From: Azospirillum oryzae
GTDB taxonomy: Bacteria > Pseudomonadota > Alphaproteobacteria > Azospirillales > Azospirillaceae
Direction: 5' to 3'
Length of the DNA: 64,000 nt
Assembly: GCF_008364795.1 (NCBI RefSeq)
Contig: NZ_VTTM01000001.1
Location: forward strand, 930,001-994,000
The translations under genes and the position numbers were made by a program. Under the pieces are notes generated by a model. The model made no database searches. It was not told where the DNA came from and saw nothing but the letters and a program-made list of their open reading frames with translations. Shown in pieces: positions 1-10,274 of this stretch; the stretch's first letter is position 1, and every line of letters begins with the position of its first letter.

Positions 1-389
1 TGACCGGGCTGTCGGGTTTCGACCTGAAGGGCATCATGCGCACCGGCACGGTGGCGACCATCGACAACCGGAACTGGGAGCTGCGCGATCACCGCGAGCC
101 GCTGATGCGCTTCAGCCAGAGCCGCGCCATCGCGCTGGACATGGAAAGCGCGACGATCGCCGCCAACGGCTTCCGCTTCCGCGTGCCGTACGGGACGTTG
201 CTGTGCGTGTCGGACAAGCCGATGCACGGGCAGTTGAAGCTGCCGGGCATGGCCGACCGCTTCTATCGCGAGCGGGTCGACCAGCATCTGAAGATCGGCG
301 TGCTGGCGATGGAACTGCTGCGCGGGCACGGGATGGAGACGCTGCACTCCCGCAAGCTGCGCAGTCTGGCGGAAGTGGCGTTCCAGTAG
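1..389 (+). CDS. amn: AMP nucleosidase, C-terminal part (5' end outside window)
   Basis: The reading frame is open from the first bases of the window and ends at a TAG at 387-389, so only about the last 128 residues are seen. AMP nucleosidase hydrolyses AMP to adenine and ribose 5-phosphate in purine salvage. The visible part has the nucleoside-phosphorylase-like segments AIALDMESATIAANGFRF and GTLLCVSDKP, which belong to the catalytic domain. The N-terminal domain is not visible. The next gene runs in the opposite direction. A related nucleosidase of the same fold is the main alternative. Confidence 0.82.
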   Translation, partial: TGLSGFDLKGIMRTGTVATIDNRNWELRDHREPLMRFSQSRAIALDMESATIAANGFRFRVPYGTLLCVSDKPMHGQLKLPGMADRFYRERVDQHLKIGVLAMELLRGHGMETLHSRKLRSLAEVAFQ

Positions 390-426
390 AGTATAGGGGG
401 CGGGTACGGAACCCGCCCCGTCAGCC

Positions 427-1050
427 TCAGGCGGCCACCAGCAGCCCTTCGATCTCCTTCGCGGCGCCGGCCAGCGCCTTTTCCTTGGCCTCCGGACCCA
501 TGCCGATGCCCTCGGCGCGGATGAAGGTCACGTCGGTGATGCCGAAGAAGCCCAGGACCGTGCGCAGATAGGCTTCCTGGTGATCCAGGCCGGCCAGCGC
601 CGGGTTGGTCGAATAGACGCCGCCGCGGCCGGACGCCACGATCACACGCTTGCCGCCGGCCAGACCCTCGGGGCCCTTCTCGGTGTAGCGGAAGGTGCGG
701 CCGGCCTGGGCGAGGCGGTCGATCCAGGCCTTCAGCTGGGTCGGAATGGAGAAGTTGTACATCGGCGCGCCGATCACGACGACGTCGGCGGCCAGGAACT
801 CGTCGACCAGGGCATCGGTCAGGGCCAGCTCTTCGCGCTGACGCGCGCTGAGGCCTTCCAGGTTGCGGAACTTCACGACCTGCAGCAGCTCGCCGTTCAG
901 GTGGTCCGGCGGGTTGGCGGCAACGTCGCGGGCGACGACGGTCGCCGACGGTTCGGCCTTCACCAGGGCCTCGACGATGGAGGCGGTCAGCTGGCGGGTG
1001 ACGGAGGCGGTGCCGAGCGGGCTGGAGTCGACATGCAGGATCGTGGTCAT
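427..1050 (-). CDS. azoR: FMN-dependent NADH-azoreductase / quinone reductase
   Basis: The 207-aa product matches the AzoR flavodoxin-fold family in length and motifs. SSPLGTASVTRQL near the N-terminus forms the FMN phosphate loop. PMYNFSIPTQLKAWIDR and ASGRGGVYS are the other flavin-contact segments. The enzyme is a cytosolic homodimer that reduces quinones and azo compounds with NADH. The chosen ATG (MTTILHVDSS) gives a normal family N-terminus; the frame stays open upstream but that part looks non-coding. It is a single gene, convergent with amn, with its stop 38 bp from the amn stop. Confidence 0.88.
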   Translation of the reverse strand: MTTILHVDSSPLGTASVTRQLTASIVEALVKAEPSATVVARDVAANPPDHLNGELLQVVKFRNLEGLSARQREELALTDALVDEFLAADVVVIGAPMYNFSIPTQLKAWIDRLAQAGRTFRYTEKGPEGLAGGKRVIVASGRGGVYSTNPALAGLDHQEAYLRTVLGFFGITDVTFIRAEGIGMGPEAKEKALAGAAKEIEGLLVAA

Positions 1051-1196
1051 GGCGGAAGGAGCCTCTTGGTTGTTGCGGCCGTCATGTGCGGCCGGTTTCT
1101 GACAGCCAAGATGCCCCTTTGTTTTCCAGCGGTTAAGCCGGGTTGTGCGCGAAAGATCGTCTCTGGAGAAGCAACAATCAGCCCGGACGGAGCCGG

Positions 1197-1967
1197 TCAG
1201 CGCGTCACCAGCGCCCCATTGCGGAAGACCGCCATCTGGCCCGGCTGCATCACCGTCCAGGCCTCGTCCCTGGTCAGCGGCCGGGTGGCGATGACGGTGA
1301 CCACGTCGTTGGGCGTCGTCTCCTTGGAGAAATCGACGCTCATGTCGGCATCGAGCAGGGTCGCGGCGCCGAAGGGAGCCTTGCGGGTCAGCCAGGCGAG
1401 GTTGGTGGCGCAATGGCACCACAGATACCGCCCGTCGCTGAGCAGCATGTTGAAGACGCCCAGCGTCCCCAGATCGGCGGCAAGATGGCGGATCAGCTTC
1501 ATCAGGCCGGAGGTGGTCTTCGGCGGCTCCGGATACTGCATGCGGATCTGGTCGAGCAGCCAGCAGAAGGCATGCTCGCTGTCGGTGCTGCCGACCGGCT
1601 CGTAGAAGGTCAGGATGCGGTCCTTGATGCCCTTCAACTGGCCGTTATGGGCGAAGGTCCACACCCGGCCCCACAGTTCGCGGGTGAAGGGGTGTGTGTT
1701 CTCCAGCGACACCCGGCCGCGGTTGGCGCGGCGGATGTGCGAGATCACCGTGCAGGACTTGATCGAATATTGGCTGACCAGCCGGGCGATCTCCGACTCG
1801 GCACTGGGCGACGGGTCGTGGAAGGTGCGGCAGCCCTTGCCTTCGTAAAAGGCGATGCCCCAGCCGTCGCGGTGCGGACCGGTCTGCCCGCCGCGGCGCA
1901 TCAGGCCGGCGAAGCTGAAACAGATGTCCGTGGGCACGTTGGCGCTCATGCCCAGGAGTTCGCACAT
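1197..1967 (-). CDS. Class II glutamine amidotransferase (YafJ-type)
   Basis: The 256-aa protein begins [14 protein letters not shown], so Cys2 becomes the N-terminal nucleophile after methionine removal, as in Ntn-type glutamine amidotransferases. Further family marks are [36 protein letters not shown] and FAHNGQLKG. The enzyme should release ammonia from glutamine, but YafJ-like proteins have no settled acceptor. It lies between azoR and the dra genes on the same strand, with about 110 bp before the ArsC-like gene stop. There is no clear operon link to nitrogen fixation. Confidence 0.85.
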   Translation of the reverse strand: MCELLGMSANVPTDICFSFAGLMRRGGQTGPHRDGWGIAFYEGKGCRTFHDPSPSAESEIARLVSQYSIKSCTVISHIRRANRGRVSLENTHPFTRELWGRVWTFAHNGQLKGIKDRILTFYEPVGSTDSEHAFCWLLDQIRMQYPEPPKTTSGLMKLIRHLAADLGTLGVFNMLLSDGRYLWCHCATNLAWLTRKAPFGAATLLDADMSVDFSKETTPNDVVTVIATRPLTRDEAWTVMQPGQMAVFRNGALVTR

Positions 1968-2077
1968 GGTGTCCTCGTCTGCCGCTGGTCGTCGCCCTTG
2001 GGAGCGACAAGCTACGACAGGTGGTGCGCAAGGTCACGCGCTGACGTTCATGGTTTAGGGCTTCATGGTTTCGGCCC

Positions 2078-2497
2078 TCATGGTTTGGGACAGGGCGGCA
2101 TGTCCGGCCGCAGGCACCCCTCCATCTTGCCCGCTGCCGCTACGCCCCCCAGCCCGATCCAGGCGTCCACCCGGTCGGTCTCGAACCCGCAGTCGCGGCG
2201 GTCGCCGACCTGCATCAGCGGGCGGCGGATCAGCAGCGGGCGTTGGACCATCGCGGCCAGCGCCGTGGCCTCGTCCATCGCCTCTGGCACCACCTCGCCG
2301 CCCTTCACCGCCGGGGCCGCGCGGTTGAACCAGTCCGCCACCGGCCGGTCGCCGAAGAAGGGACGGAGCGTCTCCGCCGTCCATGGCTCGTTCAGCAGGT
2401 CGCGGGCGATCACCCGGTGACCGGCCTGCTCCAGCAGGGCTTTCTGCCGGGCATTGCCGCCGCAGCCGGGCTTTTCGAAGAAAATCACGTCGGCCAT
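2078..2497 (-). CDS. Nitrogenase-associated ArsC/Spx-fold protein
   Basis: The 139-aa product starts MADVIFFEKPGCGGN and has the thioredoxin-like ArsC fold. Its single N-terminal cysteine in KPGCGGNARQK stands where arsenate reductase has its active cysteine. This is the family annotated as nitrogenase-associated protein and found beside nif or dra genes; its biochemical role is not established. The gene follows draG directly: the draG stop (2500-2502) lies within a few bases of this start. An in-frame ATG six bases upstream (2503) overlaps the draG stop as ATGA. The ATG at 2497 is preferred because a GGGAG motif lies eight bases before it. Confidence 0.75.
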   Translation of the reverse strand: MADVIFFEKPGCGGNARQKALLEQAGHRVIARDLLNEPWTAETLRPFFGDRPVADWFNRAAPAVKGGEVVPEAMDEATALAAMVQRPLLIRRPLMQVGDRRDCGFETDRVDAWIGLGGVAAAGKMEGCLRPDMPPCPKP

Positions 2498-2499
2498 CG

Positions 2500-3423
2500 T
2501 CATTTCTCCCGGAACAGGGGCGCGCGGGCCAGCAGCGCGTCGGTTTGCAGACAAATCTCGTCGTAAACTTCGCGGTCCAACTTGCGCAGCCAGCGCGGCG
2601 GGATCGACTCGACGCCATAGGTGGCGCCGGCCAGCATGCCGGCGATGGCGCCGGTGGTGTCGGCGTCGCCGCCCTGGTTCACCGTCTCCACCACGCAGGA
2701 TTCGACCGAATCGGTCTGGAAGTAATAGTGGAAGACGGTCTGCACCGTGTCGACGATGAAGGCGGTCGACAGGCCGCGGTAGGGTTCGAACTTGAACTGG
2801 CGGTGTTTGGCGATCAGGGCGTTCGCCTCCTCCCGTGCGGCGACGATGCCGCCGCCCAGAACCAGCCGCCGCACCATCCGGCCCAGCGCGATCACCGCGG
2901 AATCGGACAGCTGGTTGCAGTGGGTGATGTGCGACTGTTCCACCGACCAGCGCTCGAACGCCGCGTCGTCGCCCAGCGTCGCCAGCGCCACCGGCAGGTT
3001 GCGCATCGCCGCGCCGTTGCCGGCGTGGTATTCCGACTCCGGCTCCTCCAGCGTGCCGTGCATGATGAAGCGGCGGATGCCGCGCCGTGTCGTGTCGCCG
3101 ACATCGACCGGCACCGACTTCAGCCAGATCGCGAACTCCTCGGCGGCGCGGCGGGCCTCCCACTCCGGACCCGACAGGATGGCGCGGCCGAGATGCAGCG
3201 ACATCTCGGTGTCGTCGGTCACCTGCCCCGCCGGCAGCTTCAGCCAGCCGCCGCCCTTGATGTGCTTGTGGACGCCATATTGGTGGGCGATCTCGCCCTT
3301 GGTCAGGAACTCCACCGTCGCCCCCAGCGCATCGCCGCAGGCGAGGCCGAGATAGGCGCCGAGCGCCCTGGATCGGATTTCAGGGGATCGGATCTCGGGT
3401 GTCAGAATCGTCGGATCGGTCAT
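2500..3423 (-). CDS. draG: ADP-ribosyl-[dinitrogenase reductase] hydrolase DraG
   Basis: DraG removes ADP-ribose from the modified arginine of NifH and so reactivates nitrogenase after an ammonium or energy-limitation switch-off. The 307-aa protein has the dinuclear-metal ADP-ribosylhydrolase signatures: VTDDTEM near residue 75 and NQGGDADTTGAIAG near residue 260. Their aspartates bind Mn or Mg. The sequence closely matches the DraG I remember from A. brasilense, including RALGAYLGLACGDALGA. An upstream in-frame extension lacks family similarity, so the MTDPT start is used. The gene lies 75 bp downstream of draT on the same strand and is probably co-transcribed. Confidence 0.97.
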   Translation of the reverse strand: MTDPTILTPEIRSPEIRSRALGAYLGLACGDALGATVEFLTKGEIAHQYGVHKHIKGGGWLKLPAGQVTDDTEMSLHLGRAILSGPEWEARRAAEEFAIWLKSVPVDVGDTTRRGIRRFIMHGTLEEPESEYHAGNGAAMRNLPVALATLGDDAAFERWSVEQSHITHCNQLSDSAVIALGRMVRRLVLGGGIVAAREEANALIAKHRQFKFEPYRGLSTAFIVDTVQTVFHYYFQTDSVESCVVETVNQGGDADTTGAIAGMLAGATYGVESIPPRWLRKLDREVYDEICLQTDALLARAPLFREK

Positions 3424-3498
3424 GCCATCGGGCAAAGCGCCCGCCCCTTCCTGGTGCGCCCGGCAAACGGCCACAAGCCGACGCCCGGCGTGAGGTTG

Positions 3499-4425
3499 TC
3501 AGAGAAGCGACACACCCACCCGATAGTCCCCGCCGATCACCAGATATTCTCCTTCGCCCTGGAACGGGTAGCGCGGCAGAATGTCGCGGAAGAAGACCAC
3601 CTTGGACAGCGGCACCCAGGCATCGAGGATGTAGTCGCCGAACTGGCCGGCGATGTCGCGGTTGATGGAAAAGGAACACAGGTTGTTCAGCCGCAGCACC
3701 GCCGTGCGCTTGTCCGGCCGGGCGACGATGTGGTGTTCCTCGAAATCGTTGACGCCGCGGTACAGCCGGATGTGCGAGGCCCAGTTGGGCATCGGCGCGT
3801 CGGGCCAGCCGCGGCGGATCGTCCACTGGCAGAACTCGTACAGAAGGTCGAGCTGCAGGTGGATGTTGTTGTTGTGGAAGCGGGTCGACTGCTTCTGCTC
3901 GCCATAGGCCGCCCAGGCGTCGGAGGCGAAGCGGTGGATCGGCTCGCCATGGAAGGTCGGCAGCAGGCCGAAACGGCTCTCCACCCAGCCCTTCAGCACC
4001 GCCCCTTCCGCGCGGTTGCTGTCGAACATCCAGCCCTTCAGCAGGCGCAGGTAGCTGGCGCGGAAACGGCGCTTGCCGTCCGGCCCCTCCGCCCCGGAGA
4101 AGTCGGGATTGACCCCGAACACCTCGGCCATATGGCGCTGGAAGACATCGGAGGCGGTCAGCGCGTCGGAACTTTCGTCCAGCGCCTCGAACAATGCGGC
4201 GTGTTCGCTGCGGGTGGCGCCGATGCGCAGGCGCCGCGGCTCGTCATTGTAGGCTTCACTGCACAGCACGGCGGCCGGGACATTGACGAGATTGGTGCGG
4301 TGGGCGCGCAACGCCAGCGGAGAATCGGGCGGCGGGTCGGCCTCCACCGTCCGTCCATTCGCATCGCGCATCAGAGCCCCATCCGTCACGCCAAGCCGCT
4401 CCGTCCGAATGTCATTACTTCTCAT
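3499..4425 (-). CDS. draT: NAD+-dinitrogenase-reductase ADP-ribosyltransferase DraT
   Basis: DraT transfers ADP-ribose from NAD+ to an arginine of NifH and inactivates nitrogenase when ammonium appears or energy falls. The predicted 308-aa protein is clearly of the DraT family (segments such as HNNNIHLQLDLLYEFCQW and HIRLYRGVNDFEEH). It is followed by draG, the normal partner. The start is uncertain. The ATG at 4425 has a poor ribosome site, while a GTG at 4389 has a GGAG nine bases upstream and would give 296 aa, closer to the size I expect for DraT. The divergent gene upstream starts at 4575. Confidence 0.94.
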   Translation of the reverse strand: MRSNDIRTERLGVTDGALMRDANGRTVEADPPPDSPLALRAHRTNLVNVPAAVLCSEAYNDEPRRLRIGATRSEHAALFEALDESSDALTASDVFQRHMAEVFGVNPDFSGAEGPDGKRRFRASYLRLLKGWMFDSNRAEGAVLKGWVESRFGLLPTFHGEPIHRFASDAWAAYGEQKQSTRFHNNNIHLQLDLLYEFCQWTIRRGWPDAPMPNWASHIRLYRGVNDFEEHHIVARPDKRTAVLRLNNLCSFSINRDIAGQFGDYILDAWVPLSKVVFFRDILPRYPFQGEGEYLVIGGDYRVGVSLL

Positions 4426-4574
4426 ATGGATATTGCATAAGCCGGCGCGTGCCAAGCCTTCCCCGCTGCAACCGGCGGAGGCGTGTCGCCGCATGTCGCA
4501 ATATTGTCCATTTGAAGCCGAACGGTCCGTACCCATACTCAGTACAGCGACGCTTACGATCCGGCGGCACCCGC

Positions 4575-5885
4575 ATGGCCTTCTGGCCGACCAAGTACGA
4601 CGACAGCCGGCGCCGGCGCACTCCGCCCGTGCCCGCGCAGACGCCTGTCCGGCCTTCGCCTTCCGCCGACCCCGCGGCACCCGCGACCGGCGCCCCCGAC
4701 GGCCGCCCGCCGCGCGGCATGGCGGAGGCGCGCACCACCCTGCGGCTCGCCCAGCTCCTGCGCGGGTCGATCACGCCCCTGCGCGGCGATGCCGTGCTGG
4801 AGTTGCTGGAGCCGCACCGGCCGCGGCTGGTGCCCAAGCCGATCAACCCGCTGCCGGGACTGGTCGGGCAGCCGCCCGGCCGCCTGATGGAAGCGCTGCT
4901 GCGGCCGATCGGGCAGATCATCACGGACGTGCTGCTGCCGGGAGTGCGCGACCATCTGATCGACCGGCTGGTGACCGGCCGCACCGACCATGAGAAAAGC
5001 CTGCCGGGCGCCGTCGACCTTGCCGAGGCGATGCGGACGCTGGTCAGCAGGATGCGCGGCGGCGGCAAGGGCCATCTCCAGGCGGTGATCGCCGCCATCG
5101 AGGCCGATGCCCGCACCACCGCCGACAGGCTGACCAAGGACACCCGCCCCATCGACGTCGGCGGCATCGACCGGCTGGCCCGCGCCCTGCTGCGCTTCGA
5201 GGTGCGGCGAATGGTGCTGGAGGCATTGGGCGGCGGCAGCGCGTTGCAGGACGTCGTCTATCAAGCGCGTCGGCTCGCCCGCTATTCGTTGCGCCGGGCG
5301 ACGGAGGCGATAGAGGGCTTCGTCGCCGACCGCGGACTGAAGACGCTGCACGCCAGCCTCGCCACCCTGGCCCAGGCCGACGGGCTGATCGTCATCGCGC
5401 TGCGCAATCTGGACGACCAGGAAGAGACGAAGGAGGAATCCGGCCCCTTCGTCGAGCCGGCCGACCGCAAGGCGATGAACGACTGGCTGTCGGCGGCATG
5501 GCGGCTTTCCGACACTTTGTTCGATCTGATCGGCAAGGCGGCGGCCGGCGGCGAGTTGGACGACCTGCTGTTCGCCGCCCTGCTGCGGCAGCTGCGCAGC
5601 CTGCACCACTTCTGCGCCGACCTCAGCCATGCCGGCCGCCCCGCCGCCGTGGACACGCTGAAGCAGCGGCTGGTCGACCGTTGCGACGCGCTGGCCCGCC
5701 TGACCGGGGAACGGTTGGTCGAGGCGCTGCTGGCCAAGCCCGCCGATCCGGCGCTCGCCCGCCGCCTGATGGCGCGCGGCCGTCTGCTGGCGCAGCTTCT
5801 CTACGACATGGACCGCGACGAGGCGGTGGAGGAGCTGGCGCTGCGCATCGTCGTCGCGGCGGAAGCGTTGGGCGAAGGGCGGTAA
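4575..5885 (+). CDS. Unrecognised protein between draT and nifH
   Basis: I do not recognise this 436-aa protein. It begins MAFWPTKYDDSRRRR, followed by about 50 residues rich in proline, arginine and alanine. The rest is a largely helical, leucine- and arginine-rich body with no signal peptide, membrane segment or cysteine cluster. Codon use matches its neighbours, which supports a real gene. It fills the known gap between divergent draT and nifH and ends about 80 bp before the NifA site of nifH. A longer form from an ATG at 4449 is possible, but that part looks non-coding. Position suggests, but does not prove, a role near nitrogen fixation. Confidence 0.7.
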   Translation: MAFWPTKYDDSRRRRTPPVPAQTPVRPSPSADPAAPATGAPDGRPPRGMAEARTTLRLAQLLRGSITPLRGDAVLELLEPHRPRLVPKPINPLPGLVGQPPGRLMEALLRPIGQIITDVLLPGVRDHLIDRLVTGRTDHEKSLPGAVDLAEAMRTLVSRMRGGGKGHLQAVIAAIEADARTTADRLTKDTRPIDVGGIDRLARALLRFEVRRMVLEALGGGSALQDVVYQARRLARYSLRRATEAIEGFVADRGLKTLHASLATLAQADGLIVIALRNLDDQEETKEESGPFVEPADRKAMNDWLSAAWRLSDTLFDLIGKAAAGGELDDLLFAALLRQLRSLHHFCADLSHAGRPAAVDTLKQRLVDRCDALARLTGERLVEALLAKPADPALARRLMARGRLLAQLLYDMDRDEAVEELALRIVVAAEALGEGR

Positions 5886-5934
5886 GGTTATCCTGAGGGC
5901 GCTCCCTCCCCATAAATCCTCCCCGCCATAAAGA

Positions 5935-5951
5935 CCCGACAAAATGTCGGG
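5935..5951. repeat. Short inverted repeat CCCGACA-AAA-TGTCGGG
   Basis: This perfect 7-bp inverted repeat with a 3-base spacer sits 50 bp after the upstream gene's stop and 12 bp before the NifA site. The same heptamer pair recurs in opposite arrangement at 5964-5979. It could be a weak terminator hairpin for the upstream gene or a second regulator-binding element. No T-run follows it. Confidence 0.5.
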
Positions 5952-5963
5952 CTTTGTCGTGTG

Positions 5964-5979
5964 TGTCGGGACCCCGACA
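5964..5979 (+). promoter_or_regulatory. NifA upstream activator sequence for nifH
   Basis: The sequence fits the NifA consensus TGT-N10-ACA exactly and is a full 16-bp palindrome, TGTCGGGA-CCCCGACA with central AC. It lies about 70 bp upstream of the -24 element at 6048, the usual distance for activation by DNA looping. Confidence 0.88.
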
Positions 5980-6019
5980 AAGGGGCACGCAGCGCCGCTT
6001 CAAGAATTTTACGTTTTAA

Positions 6020-7042
<1,023 letters not shown>

Positions 7043-7071
7043 TCCCGGGCGTAGCGACGGTTGCCTACCGG

Positions 7072-7095
7072 CCCCCCTGCCCCCGCGCAGGGGGG
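7072..7095 (+). promoter_or_regulatory. GC-rich hairpin in the nifH-nifD spacer
   Basis: A perfect 9-bp stem (CCCCCCTGC with GCAGGGGGG, 6-base loop) starts 29 bp after the nifH stop. No T-run follows. Such structures after nifH are thought to stabilise a nifH-only transcript or reduce read-through, giving more NifH than NifDK. That role here is inferred from position and from the 200-bp spacer. Confidence 0.6.
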
Positions 7096-7243
7096 ACCGC
7101 CTGAACACTGGCCCTTTTCCCCAGCCCCGCACGACGTCGACCCAACGACTGCCCACCGGTTCCGGCCGGGCGACGTCGGCGTGGGAGGGAGGGGCTCGGT
7201 CACGCGCTGCAGTGGCGCGGAATATTCAAGCAGGAGGCCGGCT

Positions 7244-8683
7244 ATGAGCCTGTCCGAGAACACCACGGTCGACGTCAAGAACCTCGTCAACGAAGTCCTC
7301 GAAGCCTATCCCGAAAAGTCCCGCAAGCGCCGCGCCAAGCACCTGAACGTGCTGGAGGCCGAGGCCAAGGACTGCGGCGTCAAGTCGAACGTCAAGTCCA
7401 TCCCCGGCGTCATGACGATCCGCGGCTGCGCCTATGCCGGTTCCAAGGGCGTGGTGTGGGGTCCGATCAAGGACATGATCCACATCTCCCACGGGCCCGT
7501 GGGCTGCGGCTATTACTCCTGGTCCGGCCGCCGCAACTACTACATCGGCGACACCGGCGTGGACAGCTGGGGCACGATGCACTTCACCTCCGACTTCCAG
7601 GAGAAGGACATCGTCTTCGGCGGCGACAAGAAGCTGCACAAGGTCATCGAGGAAATCAACGAGCTGTTCCCGCTGGTGAACGGCATCTCGATCCAGTCGG
7701 AATGCCCGATCGGCCTGATCGGCGACGACATCGAGGCGGTCGCCCGCGCCAAGTCGGCGGAAATCGGCAAGCCGGTCATCCCCGTGCGCTGCGAAGGCTT
7801 CCGCGGCGTGTCCCAGTCGCTGGGCCACCACATCGCCAACGACGCCATCCGCGACTGGGTGTTCGAGAAGACGGAACCCAAGGCCGGCTTCGTCTCCACC
7901 CCCTATGACGTCACCATCATCGGCGACTACAACATCGGCGGCGACGCCTGGTCGTCCCGCATCCTGCTGGAGGAGATCGGCCTGCGCGTGATCGCCCAGT
8001 GGTCGGGCGACGGCACCATGGCCGAGCTGGAGAACACGCCGAAGGCCAAGGTCAATCTGATCCACTGCTACCGCTCGATGAACTACATCGCGCGCCACAT
8101 GGAAGAGAAGTTCAATATTCCGTGGATGGAATACAACTTCTTCGGTCCGAGCCAGATCGCCGAATCCCTGCGCAAGATCGCCGCTCTGTTCGACGACAAG
8201 ATCAAGGAGAACGCCGAGAAGGTCATCGCCCGCTACCAGCCGATGGTCGATGCGGTCATCGCCAAGTACAAGCCGCGGCTGGACGGCAAGAAGGTCATGA
8301 TCTATGTCGGCGGCCTGCGTCCCCGCCACGTCGTCGATGCCTATCACGACCTGGGCATGGAGATCATCGGCACCGGTTACGAGTTCGCCCACAACGACGA
8401 CTATCAGCGCACGCCCCACTACGTGAAGGAAGGCACGCTGATCTACGACGACGTCACCGCGTTCGAACTGGAGAAGTTCGTCGAGGCGATGCGTCCCGAC
8501 CTCGTCGCGTCGGGCATCAAGGAAAAGTACGTGTTCCAGAAGATGGGCCTGCCGTTCCGCCAGATGCACAGCTGGGATTATTCCGGCCCGTACCACGGCT
8601 ATGACGGGTTCGCGATCTTCGCCCGCGACATGGACCTGGCCATCAACAACCCCGTCTGGGGCGTGATGAAGGCCCCGTTCTGA
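7244..8683 (+). CDS. nifD: Nitrogenase MoFe protein alpha chain
   Basis: NifD (479 aa) carries the FeMo-cofactor and half of the P-cluster of the alpha2beta2 MoFe protein. P-cluster ligands C62, C88 and C154 and cofactor ligands C275 and H442 are all present. They fall at the same residue numbers as in Azotobacter vinelandii. H195, which donates to substrate, is also there. The ATG at 7244 follows AGGAGG at 7232-7237. It lies 201 bp after nifH and 31 bp before nifK. Confidence 0.99.
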   Translation: MSLSENTTVDVKNLVNEVLEAYPEKSRKRRAKHLNVLEAEAKDCGVKSNVKSIPGVMTIRGCAYAGSKGVVWGPIKDMIHISHGPVGCGYYSWSGRRNYYIGDTGVDSWGTMHFTSDFQEKDIVFGGDKKLHKVIEEINELFPLVNGISIQSECPIGLIGDDIEAVARAKSAEIGKPVIPVRCEGFRGVSQSLGHHIANDAIRDWVFEKTEPKAGFVSTPYDVTIIGDYNIGGDAWSSRILLEEIGLRVIAQWSGDGTMAELENTPKAKVNLIHCYRSMNYIARHMEEKFNIPWMEYNFFGPSQIAESLRKIAALFDDKIKENAEKVIARYQPMVDAVIAKYKPRLDGKKVMIYVGGLRPRHVVDAYHDLGMEIIGTGYEFAHNDDYQRTPHYVKEGTLIYDDVTAFELEKFVEAMRPDLVASGIKEKYVFQKMGLPFRQMHSWDYSGPYHGYDGFAIFARDMDLAINNPVWGVMKAPF

Positions 8684-8714
8684 CCATCGGCCTCTGGAAC
8701 AGGAGAATTTGAGA

Positions 8715-10274
8715 ATGACCGACAAGCTTTCGCAGAGCGCCGACAAGGTCCTCGACCACTACACCCTCTTCCGGCAGCCCGAATACGCGGCGATGTTCGA
8801 GAAGAAGAAGACAGAGTTCGAGTACGGCCATTCGGACGAGGAAGTCGCCCGCGTCTCCGAATGGACCAAGTCCGAGGAATACAAGGCGAAGAACTTCGCC
8901 CGTGAAGCGGTCGTCATCAACCCGACCAAGGCCTGCCAGCCGATCGGTGCGATGTTCGCCGCCCAGGGCTTCGAAGGCACCCTGCCCTTCGTCCACGGCT
9001 CCCAGGGCTGCGTCGCCTATTACCGCACCCATCTGACCCGCCACTTCAAGGAGCCGAACAGCGCGGTCTCCTCGTCGATGACGGAAGACGCGGCGGTGTT
9101 CGGCGGCCTGAACAACATGATCGACGGCCTGGCGAACGCCTATTCGCTCTACAAGCCGAAGATGATCGCGGTGATGACCACCTGCATGGCCGAAGTCATC
9201 GGCGACGACCTCCAGGGCTTCATCGCCAATGCCAAGAACAAGGAAAGCGTTCCGGCGGATTTCCCGGTCCCCTACGCCCACACCCCGGCCTTCGTCGGCA
9301 GCCACATCGTCGGCTACGACAACATGATCAAGGGGATCCTGAGCAACTTCTGGGGCACGTCGGAGAATTTCGACACGCCCAAGACCGAGCAGATCAACCT
9401 GATCCCGGGCTTCGATGGCTTCGCCGTCGGCAACAACCGCGAACTGAAGCGCATCGCCGGCGAATTCGGCCTGAAGCTGCAGATCCTGTCCGACGTGTCC
9501 GACAATTTCGACACGCCGATGGATGGCGAGTACCGCATGTATGACGGCGGCACCACCATCGAGGAGACCAAGGAGGCCCTGCACGCCAAGGCCACCATCT
9601 CCATGCAGGAGTACAACACGACCCAGACCCTGCAGTTCTGCAAGGAGAAGGGCCAGGAAGTCGCCAAGTTCAACTACCCGATGGGCGTCACCGCCACCGA
9701 CGAACTGCTGCTGAAGCTGGCGGAACTGTCGGGCAAGCCGGTGCCGGCCAGCCTGAAGCTGGAGCGCGGCCGTCTGGTCGACGCCATCGCCGACAGCCAC
9801 ACCCACATGCACGGCAAGCGCTTCGCCGTCTACGGCGACCCGGACTTCTGCTTGGGCATGACCAAGTTCCTGCTGGAACTGGGTGCGGAGCCTGTCCACA
9901 TCCTGTCGACCTCCGGCTCCAAGAAGTGGGAGAAGCAGGTCCAGAAGGTGCTGGACGGCTCGCCCTTCGGCAAGTCCGGTGTGGCCTACGGCGGCAAGGA
10001 CCTGTGGCACCTGCGCTCGCTGATCTTCACCGACAAGGTGGACTACATCATCGGCAACAGCTACGGCAAGTATCTGGAGCGCGACACCAAGGTTCCGCTG
10101 ATCCGCCTGACCTACCCGATCTTCGACCGCCACCACCACCACCGCTATCCGACCTGGGGCTACCAGGGCGCGCTGAACGTGCTGGTGCGGATCCTGGACC
10201 GGATCTTCGAAGACATCGACGCCAACACCAACATTGTCGGGCAGACCGATTACTCGTTCGACCTGATCCGCTGA
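8715..10274 (+). CDS. nifK: Nitrogenase MoFe protein beta chain
   Basis: NifK (519 aa) completes the MoFe protein and supplies the other P-cluster ligands, seen here as C74, C99 and C157. [18 protein letters not shown] and the C-terminal [13 protein letters not shown] segment are typical. The ATG at 8715 has AGGAGAA at 8701-8707 at good spacing. A TTG two codons earlier is in frame but less likely. It is the last gene of nifHDK, and no nif gene follows directly. Confidence 0.99.
   Translation: MTDKLSQSADKVLDHYTLFRQPEYAAMFEKKKTEFEYGHSDEEVARVSEWTKSEEYKAKNFAREAVVINPTKACQPIGAMFAAQGFEGTLPFVHGSQGCVAYYRTHLTRHFKEPNSAVSSSMTEDAAVFGGLNNMIDGLANAYSLYKPKMIAVMTTCMAEVIGDDLQGFIANAKNKESVPADFPVPYAHTPAFVGSHIVGYDNMIKGILSNFWGTSENFDTPKTEQINLIPGFDGFAVGNNRELKRIAGEFGLKLQILSDVSDNFDTPMDGEYRMYDGGTTIEETKEALHAKATISMQEYNTTQTLQFCKEKGQEVAKFNYPMGVTATDELLLKLAELSGKPVPASLKLERGRLVDAIADSHTHMHGKRFAVYGDPDFCLGMTKFLLELGAEPVHILSTSGSKKWEKQVQKVLDGSPFGKSGVAYGGKDLWHLRSLIFTDKVDYIIGNSYGKYLERDTKVPLIRLTYPIFDRHHHHRYPTWGYQGALNVLVRILDRIFEDIDANTNIVGQTDYSFDLIR

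Noticed and set aside
2383..4440. A 685-codon plus-strand open frame opposite draG and draT
   Set aside because: It lies antisense to draG and draT, has no recognisable domain, and its composition is that of a shadow of high-GC codons.
5935..5951. Inverted repeat as a second NifA site
   Set aside because: The TGT and ACA halves are in the wrong order and spacing for TGT-N10-ACA, so it is listed only as a repeat.
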